Shown here: positions 26,068 through 34,106 of the stretch, one piece after another
How the letters are laid out: each line of letters begins with the position of its first letter
Position numbering within the stretch: position 1 is the first letter of the stretch
Source of the DNA: Chromatiales bacterium
Lineage (GTDB): Bacteria; Pseudomonadota; Gammaproteobacteria; Steroidobacterales; GCA-2729495
Direction of reading: 5' to 3'
Length of the DNA: 64,000 bases
Assembly (NCBI GenBank): GCA_016789885.1
Contig: JAEUPZ010000006.1
Coordinates: 124,001-188,000 of the forward strand
Made by a program: the position numbers and the translations under genes
The notes under the pieces: generated by a model
What the model was told of the DNA's origin: nothing
The model's database searches: none
Seen by the model: the letters and a program-made list of their open reading frames with translations, nothing else

Positions 26068-26607
26068 ATGAAGACCCTGACCCGTCGCTGCCTGCCCTTC
26101 GTCCTGGCCGCCCTGGCCGCCGCTGTCACCAGCCCGGTGCTGGCTGCCGGCAAGCCCCGGGAGCTCAGCTGGGAAGACCTGCTGCCGCCCCCCGGCAGCC
26201 CGCTGCCGCCCCAGCCCCAGGCGCCGTCGGGCATCCCGGGCAAGGACGGGGTCGTGGCGGCGCCGGGCCCCGCGCTCTCCCCGCTGTACCCGTACAACCC
26301 CAACCCGGCGCTGGACGGCCAGCTGGTCAAGCTGCCGGGCTACATCGTGCCGCTCGACTCGGACGAAGGTGGCCTGATCCAGGAGTTCCTGCTGGTGCCG
26401 TACTTCGGCGCCTGCATCCACGTGCCGCCGCCGCCACCCAACCAGATCGTCTTCGTGAAGCTCGCCAAGCCCTACAACCTGAAGTCCATGGCCGACCCGG
26501 TGTGGATCACCGGGACCATGAAGACCCAGGCCTGGTCCGGCGACGTCGCCGACACCGACTACGTCATGTCGGGCGAGAAGGTCGAGAAGTTCGACTGGAA
26601 ACAGTGA
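26068..26607 (+). CDS. DUF3299 exported protein
   Basis: 179 residues from ATG 26068 with a Sec signal ending at about residue 26 (VLAAGKP). The hallmarks are SWEDLLPP, VKLPGYIVPLD, FLLVPYFGACIHVPPPPPNQIV and a VWITGTMKT strand, characteristic of DUF3299. In zinc loci of this type the gene usually follows the DUF2796-ABC genes; here dps stands between. The CIHVPPPPPNQ loop suggests metal binding, but the role is unknown. Confidence 0.87.
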   Translation: MKTLTRRCLPFVLAALAAAVTSPVLAAGKPRELSWEDLLPPPGSPLPPQPQAPSGIPGKDGVVAAPGPALSPLYPYNPNPALDGQLVKLPGYIVPLDSDEGGLIQEFLLVPYFGACIHVPPPPPNQIVFVKLAKPYNLKSMADPVWITGTMKTQAWSGDVADTDYVMSGEKVEKFDWKQ

Positions 26608-26639
26608 CACCCACGCCGCCTGCCGAGGAATCGCCGCCG

Positions 26640-27812
26640 ATGACCCAGAGCTTCCACCCGCCGGTCCGCACCCTGATGGGACCGGGCCCGTCCGACGTCA
26701 GCCCCCGCGTGCTCGAGGCCCTGGGGCGGCCCACCATCGGCCACCTCGATCCGGCCTTCATCGGCCTGATGGACGACATCAAGCGCCTGCTGCAGTACGC
26801 GTTCCGCACGCGCAACGCGCTGACCATGCCGGTGTCGGCGCCGGGCTCGGCCGGCATGGAGTGCGTGTTCGTCAACCTCGTCTCGCCGGGCGACAAGGTC
26901 ATCGTGGCGCAGAACGGCGTCTTCGGCGGGCGCATGAAGGAGAACGTCGAGCGCTGCGGGGCCACGGCCGTGATGGTGCAGGACGACTGGGGCAAGCCCG
27001 TCGATCCCCACAAGGTCGAGGCCGCGCTGAAGGCAAACCCCGACGCGAAAGCCTTTGCCTTCGTCCATGCCGAAACCTCGACCGGGGCCCGATCCGATGC
27101 GGCGACGCTGTGCAGGCTCGCCCGGGACCGCGGCGTGCTGACGATCATGGACACGGTCACTGGCCTCGGCGGCGTCGAGGTGGACCTCGACGGCTGGGGC
27201 GTCGACGCGGTCTACTCGGGCACGCAGAAGTGTCTGTCGTGCGTGCCGGGGCTGTCGCCGGTGAGCTTCAGCGCCCGGGCACAGGAGGTCATCCAGCAGC
27301 GTACCCACCGCGTCCAGAGCTGGTTCCTCGACATGAACCTGGTGATGGCCTACTGGGGCGGCAGCAGCCAGCGGGCCTACCACCACACGGCACCCATCAA
27401 CGCCCTCTACGGGCTGCACGAGGCGCTGGTGGTCCTCGAGGAAGAAGGGCTCGAGAACGCCTGGGCGCGCCACCGTGCCCACCACTCGGCGCTGGCCGCG
27501 GGACTCGGGGCGCTGGGCATCGGCTTTGTCGTCGAAGAGCCGTGGCGGCTGCCGCAGCTCAACTGCGTGACCATTCCGGCCGGTGTCGACGACGCGGCGC
27601 TCAGGCGCCGTCTGCTGGACGAATACAACCTGGAGATCGGCGCGGGCCTCGGGCCCCTGGCGGGCAAGGTCTGGCGCATCGGCCTCATGGGCCACGCGGC
27701 CAATCGCACCAACGTGCTGTTCTGCCTCGGCGCGCTCGAGGCGCTGCTCGGACGGACGGGCGGTGTTGCGGCGGCACGCTCTGCCTACGAGGCCACCGCG
27801 AAGTCAGCCTGA
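26640..27812 (+). CDS. Alanine-glyoxylate / serine-pyruvate aminotransferase-like enzyme
   Basis: 390 residues from ATG 26640, after GAGGAA. The class V aminotransferase core is visible: MGPGPSDVSPRVL at the N-terminus, HAETSTGARSD, the cofactor aspartate D171 in TIMDTVTGLGG, and the PLP lysine K197 in YSGTQKCLS. It belongs to the AGXT/SPT group, which transfers amino groups between alanine or serine and glyoxylate or pyruvate. No glyoxylate pathway genes are next to it. Confidence 0.92.
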   Translation: MTQSFHPPVRTLMGPGPSDVSPRVLEALGRPTIGHLDPAFIGLMDDIKRLLQYAFRTRNALTMPVSAPGSAGMECVFVNLVSPGDKVIVAQNGVFGGRMKENVERCGATAVMVQDDWGKPVDPHKVEAALKANPDAKAFAFVHAETSTGARSDAATLCRLARDRGVLTIMDTVTGLGGVEVDLDGWGVDAVYSGTQKCLSCVPGLSPVSFSARAQEVIQQRTHRVQSWFLDMNLVMAYWGGSSQRAYHHTAPINALYGLHEALVVLEEEGLENAWARHRAHHSALAAGLGALGIGFVVEEPWRLPQLNCVTIPAGVDDAALRRRLLDEYNLEIGAGLGPLAGKVWRIGLMGHAANRTNVLFCLGALEALLGRTGGVAAARSAYEATAKSA

Positions 27813-27888
27813 ACCGCCGCTGTCCGCAGGCCGGGGCAACCCCGCGGTCCCGCCCCATGACCCTTCACTGACCGACGAAAGGCAAACC

Positions 27889-28665
27889 ATGCAGCGCTTC
27901 GCGATTCTCGGCATCGTCCTCCTGGCTGCCGCCATGAGCCCGGCCGGTGCCGCCGACAAGGGCACCGTCGTCGTGGTCGGCGGAGGCCAGAGCGGCCAGC
28001 CCCTCGCCCGCATCCTGGTGGAGCAGGGCTACGACGTGCGGGTCATGACGCGCAATCCGGCGAAGGCCAGCGGCCTGCCGGCGGAAGCGAAGGTGGTGGC
28101 GGGCGACGCCACGCGCCCCGAAACGCTCGGTGCGGCCTTCAAGGGCGCTGACTACGTCATCGCCACCATCGGCTCGGCCTGCGAGCGCGACAAGCCCTTC
28201 CCCGAAGGCGCCGGCCCCGAGGACGTCGACTACCTCGGCATCCAGAAGCTGGCCCAGGCGTCGAAGGCCGCGGGCGTGCGGCAGTTCGTGCTGCTCTCGT
28301 CCATCGGTGCCGGCAACAATGATCCGAAGGCCCCGCTGAACGCCATGTGCGGCATGGTGCTCGAGTGGAAGGGCAAGGGCGAGGATGCGCTGCGGAGCTC
28401 GGGCGTGCCCTACACCATCGTCCGGCCCGGCGGGCTCAAGCCCTTCCCGGGCCAGCCGGCCTGCAGGGAGGGCGTGGAGCCGCTGTCCCTGAATGCCCGC
28501 GACTCGATCCAGGGTGGCGTGGTCTGCCGCGCCGACGTGGCCCTCGTCATGGCCGGCGCGCTCGGCAACACGAATGCCCTGGGCAAGACCGTCGAGCTCA
28601 AGGCCGACAAGGCCCTGGCGGTCGACGCGTGGCGTTCCGCCTGGGCCGGACTGCCCAAGGACTGA
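27889..28665 (+). CDS. NmrA-like SDR with Sec signal peptide
   Basis: 258 residues. Residues 1-21 are a Sec signal (MQRFAILGIVLLAAAMSPAGA-A), followed by VVVVGGGQSGQPLARILVEQ, the nucleotide-binding loop. LLSSIGAGNNDP and YTIVRPGGLKPF correspond to the paralogues at 2625 and 18264. The signal cleavage context AADK is the same as in the SDR at 3479. Periplasmic location would be unusual for an NAD(P) fold. The downstream exported SDR at 28864 follows. Confidence 0.85.
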   Translation: MQRFAILGIVLLAAAMSPAGAADKGTVVVVGGGQSGQPLARILVEQGYDVRVMTRNPAKASGLPAEAKVVAGDATRPETLGAAFKGADYVIATIGSACERDKPFPEGAGPEDVDYLGIQKLAQASKAAGVRQFVLLSSIGAGNNDPKAPLNAMCGMVLEWKGKGEDALRSSGVPYTIVRPGGLKPFPGQPACREGVEPLSLNARDSIQGGVVCRADVALVMAGALGNTNALGKTVELKADKALAVDAWRSAWAGLPKD

Positions 28666-28674
28666 CCCGCTCCG

Positions 28675-28770
28675 TCAGGCCGGGAGGATCTCCAGCGCAG
28701 CACGCTCGCCGGACTCGAGGGCGGCCTCCATGCCCACCTCGAGCCGGCGGGCACCGTCCCGACAGAGACG
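28675..28770 (-). pseudogene. Possible remnant of an FAD amine oxidase C-terminus
   Basis: On the minus strand the frame ends with VGMEAALESGERAALEIL just before a stop at 28675. That resembles the conserved end of flavin amine oxidases and desaturases (G-x-x-E/D-G-A-x-E-S-G-x-R-A-A), where a protein-length domain would lie upstream. Here the rest is absent and the strand is overlapped by the Tat-SDR gene. The match is short, so it may be chance. Confidence 0.3.
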
Positions 28771-28863
28771 TCCCCCCGGTACGGCCGAAGCGCCCGCCAG
28801 TGACGACCACGCGGCCGGAGTCCTCGATCCGGTCACCAGCACCGTCCAGCGAGTCAGCCACCC

Positions 28864-29892
28864 ATGCAACGTCATTCCCGGTCCGGCATCAGCCGCCGCG
28901 GCGTACTGATCGGCACGGCCGTCGTGGCCGCCGGCGCGGGCGCGGCCATGTTCATGCGCCGCAGCCCGCCGCCGGTACGTCCCGCCGGGGTGCCCCTGAG
29001 CACCTACACCAGCAAGACGACCGCGGAGGAGGTCACGGCAGGCCTCGATCTCTCGGGTCGCACCGTGCTGGTCACCGGCGTCACGTCCGGGATCGGCCTC
29101 GAGACGATGCGCGTGCTCGCGTTGCGCGGCGCCCACGTCATCGGCACGGGCCGCACCCTCGACAAGGCCGCGGCGGCCTGCGCCAGCGTGCCCGGCCGCA
29201 CGACGCCCCTCGCGCTCGAGCTCACGGATTTTCCGTCCGTCGTGGCCTGCGCCGACGCCATGCGGGCGCTGGAAGTTCCCCTCGACGTCATCGTCTGCAA
29301 CGCCGGCGTCATGGCACTGCCGAACCTGGAGCAGGTCAACGGGCTCGAGAAGCAGTTCGTCACCAACCACCTCGGTCATTTCCTGCTGGTGAACCGCTTG
29401 CTCGACCGGGTGCAGGCCGCACCCCAGGGCCGCGTGGTCGTGGTCTCGAGCAGCGCGCTCAAGTGGGCAGATCCGGCGGGCATCGAGTGGGACAACCTGT
29501 CGGGCGAGCGCGACTACAACCCGAGCCGGGCCTACGGCCAGTCGAAGCTCGCCAACAACCTCTTCACGATCGAGCTCGCACGGCGCTTCGCCGGCACACC
29601 GAAGACGGCGAACTGCATGAATCCCGGCGCGGTGCTGACCGAACTGCAGCGGCACGCGCCCGAGTGGGCCGTCACCCTGGGGCGCTGGGTCGGCCCCGCC
29701 TTCATGAAGATGCCGGCCGAAGGCGCCTCCACCACCTGCTACCTGGCCGCGCACCCGCTGGTGACCACGGTCAGCGGCCACTACTTCATCGACTGCAACC
29801 CGGTCTCGCCTGGAGGGAATCCCGAAGACCCGGCCATGGCGGCGCGCCTCTGGGACGTCTCTGCAGAACTCGTCCGGCCTTATCTGGGCTAG
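28864..29892 (+). CDS. Classical SDR with Tat-type N-terminus
   Basis: 342 residues. SRRGVLIG at 10-17 is a Tat twin-arginine motif and a hydrophobic stretch follows to about 29, then MRRSPPP; it could also be an uncleaved anchor. The dehydrogenase core is complete: TGVTSGIGLE, CNAGVM, NHLGHF, VVVSSSALK and YGQSK (Tyr-x3-Lys). It most resembles retinol-dehydrogenase/oxidoreductase-like SDRs. The start at 28864 is the only ATG before the Tat motif. Exported SDRs are rare. Confidence 0.86.
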   Translation: MQRHSRSGISRRGVLIGTAVVAAGAGAAMFMRRSPPPVRPAGVPLSTYTSKTTAEEVTAGLDLSGRTVLVTGVTSGIGLETMRVLALRGAHVIGTGRTLDKAAAACASVPGRTTPLALELTDFPSVVACADAMRALEVPLDVIVCNAGVMALPNLEQVNGLEKQFVTNHLGHFLLVNRLLDRVQAAPQGRVVVVSSSALKWADPAGIEWDNLSGERDYNPSRAYGQSKLANNLFTIELARRFAGTPKTANCMNPGAVLTELQRHAPEWAVTLGRWVGPAFMKMPAEGASTTCYLAAHPLVTTVSGHYFIDCNPVSPGGNPEDPAMAARLWDVSAELVRPYLG

Positions 29893-29924
29893 ACTCCGCA
29901 CGGGTTCGCCGTCCTGGGGGGGGC

Positions 29925-30500
29925 ATGGCAGACAGCAAACACCGGCGCCGGGCGCCGTGGGCACCGGCCCTGGCGGCCATCGTCGCCACCGGCACGGCCG
30001 CGGCGGAGCCCGCCCAGGACCCGCAATACCCGCTGCTCGTGAACCGCTTCGGCGAGCTCTGCACGATGTGCGAGGCCATGGTCGCCTGTCGCGCCGGCGA
30101 TGCCGCGCCGGCCGACGTCGCGGCCCTGCAGACCGGTCCGTACACGCTGTACCACTTCCAGACCCGCACGTTCTGGGGACAGGTGTCCACGATCTTCACC
30201 TACCTGCAGCGGTGGATCGCGCCCGTGGTCTACCAGGAGCGGCCGGTGGTCATCTACACCGTCGACGGCGAAGGCCCTGCCGGCGCCAGCCGCAGCCGGG
30301 CCGACGGCACGACCGGGCTCAGCCTGGATCCGGCGCGGATCATCATGGGCGACCGGCAGATCGATCGGTCAACCAGCATCTGGCAGGACCGCGACGGCCA
30401 GCCCGCCGGCAGCTGCGCGAGGCTGCCGCTGCGCGCCACCCTGACCTTCCTGAAGGCCCACGAACCGTGGCCGGCAGCCATGCCGTCGCGGGCGGAGTAA
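29925..30500 (+). CDS. Exported protein of unknown function
   Basis: 191 residues from ATG 29925. A Sec signal (about residues 8-27) precedes the mature chain, which has the two cysteines of LCTMCEAMVAC and a FQTRTFWGQVSTIFTYLQRW stretch. No family is recognised. It lies 32 bases after the Tat-SDR stop and 7 bases before doxX, so it is part of that run. A CxxC-like pair at LCTMC suggests a redox or metal site. Confidence 0.6.
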   Translation: MADSKHRRRAPWAPALAAIVATGTAAAEPAQDPQYPLLVNRFGELCTMCEAMVACRAGDAAPADVAALQTGPYTLYHFQTRTFWGQVSTIFTYLQRWIAPVVYQERPVVIYTVDGEGPAGASRSRADGTTGLSLDPARIIMGDRQIDRSTSIWQDRDGQPAGSCARLPLRATLTFLKAHEPWPAAMPSRAE

Positions 30501-30507
30501 CCAGGGC

Positions 30508-31017
30508 ATGACCACCGCCACCCTCGCCGACGCCGCCTGGCCCCGCCTCCGGCAAGCCCCGGGCCGGTTCTTCGGGACGGCGCTGCTGGTCTTCTTCCGG
30601 CTCTTCTACGGGCTCTTCTTTTTCCAGGCCGGCCTCAACAAAATGATGAAGGGCTGGGGCTACGCCTCGTACCTGCAGGAGGTCTTCGCCCAGCGCCTGA
30701 CCGAGCTGAACCCGGACACCTTTGCGTCGTTCTACCTCGAGAACTTCGGCATCCCGTTCGCCACGCCGATCTCGTTCGTCGTGGCCTACGGCGAGCTCAT
30801 CGCCGGCATCGGGCTGCTGCTCGGCCTGGCCACGCGGCCGGCGGCGATCCTGGCGTTCTTCATCCTCGTGAACATCGCCATCGGCGGGTACTACGACGCC
30901 TCGCTGCTGCCGTTCTTTGCCATGAACATCACGTTCATGTTCTACCCGCTGGGGCGCAAGTTCGGCCTCGACCGCTACCTCTACCCCCGCTTCCCCCGCT
31001 CCTTCCTGTTCCGCTGA
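30508..31017 (+). CDS. DoxX-family membrane protein
   Basis: 169 residues with four hydrophobic helices. The family motif is FRLFYGLFFFQAGLNKMMKG, then the YGELIAGIGLLLGLATRPAA helix pair and a final FYPLGRKFGLDRYL. DoxX proteins are integral-membrane oxidoreductase accessories; the role here is not known. It starts 7 bases after the unknown exported gene. Confidence 0.87.
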   Translation: MTTATLADAAWPRLRQAPGRFFGTALLVFFRLFYGLFFFQAGLNKMMKGWGYASYLQEVFAQRLTELNPDTFASFYLENFGIPFATPISFVVAYGELIAGIGLLLGLATRPAAILAFFILVNIAIGGYYDASLLPFFAMNITFMFYPLGRKFGLDRYLYPRFPRSFLFR

Positions 31018-31113
31018 CACCACGCGGCGGGCCTCGCCGATCGGGCCCATCGGGCCGGCGAGCGTTTATCCTATGTGTCCGGGCCAGCCGGCCCGCGGAC
31101 GGAACCGAACCGC

Positions 31114-34068
31114 ATGTGCCAGGGACAGCCGGGGCAGCCACGGCGCTCGCCGCGTCGACTGCGGTCCGGAGCCACGCTCCGGGCGGCCGCCAGTGCGGCC
31201 GCGCTCGCACTGCTGGGTGCCCGGGGTGCCCTGGCGGCCGAGGCTGCGGGCGACCTGGCCGACGCCAGCGGGTATCTGAGCGCCCTGCAGGTCCACGTCG
31301 AACCCAACCCGGCGCTGGCCACGGCCTACCTCGCCTTCTGGAGTGCCGTGGCGGACTCGCGCGCGCCGGACCTCTCGGACATCGACGCGGACCGCTGGCC
31401 CGCCATCATCGACGCCACGGGCCGGGTCGCCGGGGCCGTGCGCGATCGCTATGGCGCCAATTCCACCCGCTACCGGCTGCTCGACACCGTCCAGGTCGCC
31501 GCGGGCGTCCTCGCGGCCGACGACGCGGGCGGCCGCACCGAGGCACTGCTCCGCCTGATCGACCGGCAGGTTGCGCCCCGGATCGAGGCCGGCGCCCGCT
31601 ACAGCTACGGCGGAACCCTGGCAGACAAGGCGCCGCTCGGCTCCGCGACCGCACTCTGGCAGCGCTGTCGCGCCTCCGCCGCCTGCGTGACCGCCCACGA
31701 CGCACTGTTCGGCGAGGCGATGGGCGGGGTGTCCATCAATGCGACGCTGACCGAGCGGCTCGCCGCCGACACGGCCCTGGCGGGCCGCAAGGACAGCGCG
31801 CTGCTGCGGGTCGCCCTGGCCGCCGCGGGCGAACGGCTCGCCAACGCCGCAGGCCCGCGGCAGCCGGCGCTGCAGGCCGTGGCCGACAGTGCCTGGCGGC
31901 TGATCGGCACCGGCAAGGACGCGGGCCGCAGCGACGGGCTGCGCACGCTGCTGACCGTCGGCAGTGCCGCGGCGACGCTCGGCGACTCCACGCCCCGCAG
32001 CGGCGCCTTCGCGGTGCTGCGCCAGCCGCTGCGCGAGGCCAGCGCCGCAACTCCGGGCAGTGGCGGTGTGCCGGCCTGGCTTGCCGCCACGGCGCGCCTC
32101 GGCCTGCTGCTGGCGGGCGGCCAGGCGCTGTCGCTCTTCGACAGCCTGGCCACCGTCGCTGGCCCGGCGACGGCCACCGGCACGCCGGCGGAACTCACGC
32201 GGCTCGTGGCCGGGCTCTACGAGCAGACCAGCCGCGATCTGGCGACGCTGCGCACCGAGGTCGTGGTGTCCGCCAATTCCACCGATACCCGCCTGGCCGC
32301 CCTGGCGCTGGCCACCGACGTGCTCAAGGAGGACGTGGCGCGCATCGAGTCGACGCAGCAGGCCCAGGTGCGCGGGGCCTTCGCCGCCGCCGAGGCGCGC
32401 CGCTGGACGGCCTTCGACGAAGACAACGAACGCTGCTTCGCGCTGCGCAACCGCGACCCGAAGACGGGTCGCCTGCGCACCGCCGAATTCCGACGCTGCG
32501 AGGACCGCTTCCTGCAGGGGGCGGTGCGACGCTCGCAGTACGCGACCCGCTCCACGGATTACGTGCTGCAGGGCCGCTATCTCGAGCCGGCGGACCTGCA
32601 GTTCCCGTTCCACCCGCACTATCCGCTCCTGCTGATCCGCGGCGGCACGGAGCAGCGCGCCGCCCTCGCCCTACCCGACCCGGTGGAATGGCTGCAGCAG
32701 GCCACCGCCCTGGTGCGCCTGTACGAGGAGAACCCGGTGTCCCCGGCCGACCACCCCCGGCGCGCCGAGGTTCTGCGCCAGGTGCGTGCCGCCGGTGCCC
32801 GCATCGGCACGGCCATCGAGGGGCTCATCGCGACCCCGGCGAGCGGGGGCAACAGCGCCTTTCGCGCGGCACTGCATGACCAGTTGCTCGAGGCCTACTT
32901 CACGCGACTCGACCGGCTGATCACACGCACCACCGAGGTGGACAGCGGCGAAGCCGACCTCTACGGCAAGCGCCTGACAGCCGGGCTCGACCAGCCGCTG
33001 CCCGGCGGCCGCAAGGGCACGGCGCTGGCCGCGAAGCTCGCGGCCGGTCCGCTGGCCCCCTGCAGTGATGCGGCGGCCGGGGCGTTCACGCCGCCGGCCG
33101 GCGCCGTGGTCGCCGAGTCGCGGCGCTTCTTCGACAACCCGATCACCGCGGCCGAAGTCGAACGCGAGTGGAACCGGGCAGCCGTGCAGGGCTTCGGCCT
33201 GGCCGGTGTCGACGCGACCACCCTCGTGGCCCCTGGCTGGGCCTGGGCGGCGGCCGACGGGCTCGGCACGCTCGACGTATGCCTGCTGGCCTTCCGCCCG
33301 GAGGCCGTCGACTTCAGCCGTGATGCGGGCCCGTCGCGGGATACCTTCCGCGGGCTCGTCGACGTCAGCGCCCGGATCGCGGTGCGGTTCACGCCGGGAG
33401 ACGCCCTCGCCGGCGCACCGGGCCTGACGCCGGGACAGCCCATCGTCCTCGCCGAGAGCGAGACCATGCGCCGTTGCACGTTCGGATACCGCCGCGACGA
33501 ACAAGGCTGCAGCCGCGCGCAGTGTCTCAAGGACCTGGCGCCCGGCATCTGGTCCGGGGCCGAAACGGCGACCGGCGACCTGGCCTGCAGCGACGAGCCC
33601 TACGCCACGCAGTTCCGTGGTGCCGGGCCGGACGGGCAGTCCGTGCCCCGGTCCGTGGCCGATGCCTACTGGGCCCGGCGGTCCGGTGCGACCGCGGCCC
33701 TCGAGGCCGACCTCCGGCGGAGCACTGCCTGGGACCAGGCCGAGGTGGCGTACCGCGAGTACTTCGCCCTGGCCGCCGTCACCCTCGGCGTCTTCGCGGA
33801 TGGCGGCGCAGCGGTGGCGCCGCTGCTCGACAAGGACGGGCCGCTGTCGCCGGCCGGCGTGCTGCGGGCCCTGGTGCGCGAACGCCAGGATCCGGCCAGC
33901 CTCCGCCAGTTCCTCCAGGCCGAGCGCACGCGCCTGTCGGGCGAGGTGCGGCGCCGTGGTGCCGAGATCGTGGGGGCACCGGCACCCGGCTGGGGCGTGC
34001 TGCCCCTGCGGGCCCTGGGCGAGGGCCTCGGCCGCGTCGACCTGCTGCTGGCCGCCTACGCCCGCTGA
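31114..34068 (+). CDS. Large exported protein of unknown family (about 984 aa)
   Basis: A long continuous frame, with ATG 31114 preferred over GTG 31075. RRSPRRLRSGA followed by a hydrophobic Ala/Leu stretch to GALA-A is a Sec-type signal. The mature protein is Ala-rich and mainly helical in the first half, with a repetitive scaffold. The second half contains cysteine pairs (CTFGYRRDEQGCSRAQC) and a strand-rich segment around SRRFFDNPITAAEVEREWN. I recognise no family. It is 38 bases upstream of a class A PBP-like gene on the same strand, so both probably function at the cell envelope. Confidence 0.65.
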   Translation: MCQGQPGQPRRSPRRLRSGATLRAAASAAALALLGARGALAAEAAGDLADASGYLSALQVHVEPNPALATAYLAFWSAVADSRAPDLSDIDADRWPAIIDATGRVAGAVRDRYGANSTRYRLLDTVQVAAGVLAADDAGGRTEALLRLIDRQVAPRIEAGARYSYGGTLADKAPLGSATALWQRCRASAACVTAHDALFGEAMGGVSINATLTERLAADTALAGRKDSALLRVALAAAGERLANAAGPRQPALQAVADSAWRLIGTGKDAGRSDGLRTLLTVGSAAATLGDSTPRSGAFAVLRQPLREASAATPGSGGVPAWLAATARLGLLLAGGQALSLFDSLATVAGPATATGTPAELTRLVAGLYEQTSRDLATLRTEVVVSANSTDTRLAALALATDVLKEDVARIESTQQAQVRGAFAAAEARRWTAFDEDNERCFALRNRDPKTGRLRTAEFRRCEDRFLQGAVRRSQYATRSTDYVLQGRYLEPADLQFPFHPHYPLLLIRGGTEQRAALALPDPVEWLQQATALVRLYEENPVSPADHPRRAEVLRQVRAAGARIGTAIEGLIATPASGGNSAFRAALHDQLLEAYFTRLDRLITRTTEVDSGEADLYGKRLTAGLDQPLPGGRKGTALAAKLAAGPLAPCSDAAAGAFTPPAGAVVAESRRFFDNPITAAEVEREWNRAAVQGFGLAGVDATTLVAPGWAWAAADGLGTLDVCLLAFRPEAVDFSRDAGPSRDTFRGLVDVSARIAVRFTPGDALAGAPGLTPGQPIVLAESETMRRCTFGYRRDEQGCSRAQCLKDLAPGIWSGAETATGDLACSDEPYATQFRGAGPDGQSVPRSVADAYWARRSGATAALEADLRRSTAWDQAEVAYREYFALAAVTLGVFADGGAAVAPLLDKDGPLSPAGVLRALVRERQDPASLRQFLQAERTRLSGEVRRRGAEIVGAPAPGWGVLPLRALGEGLGRVDLLLAAYAR

Positions 34069-34106
34069 CGTGGCCGCCGTGACGCTGCCATGCGGGCGCC
34101 ACTCCC

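Noticed and set aside
28347..30500. 717-codon plus frame covering two SDR genes
   Set aside because: Only the final 191 codons from 29925 look like protein (signal peptide, hydrophobic pattern); the rest is an Arg/Pro/Gly-rich shadow of the SDR genes.
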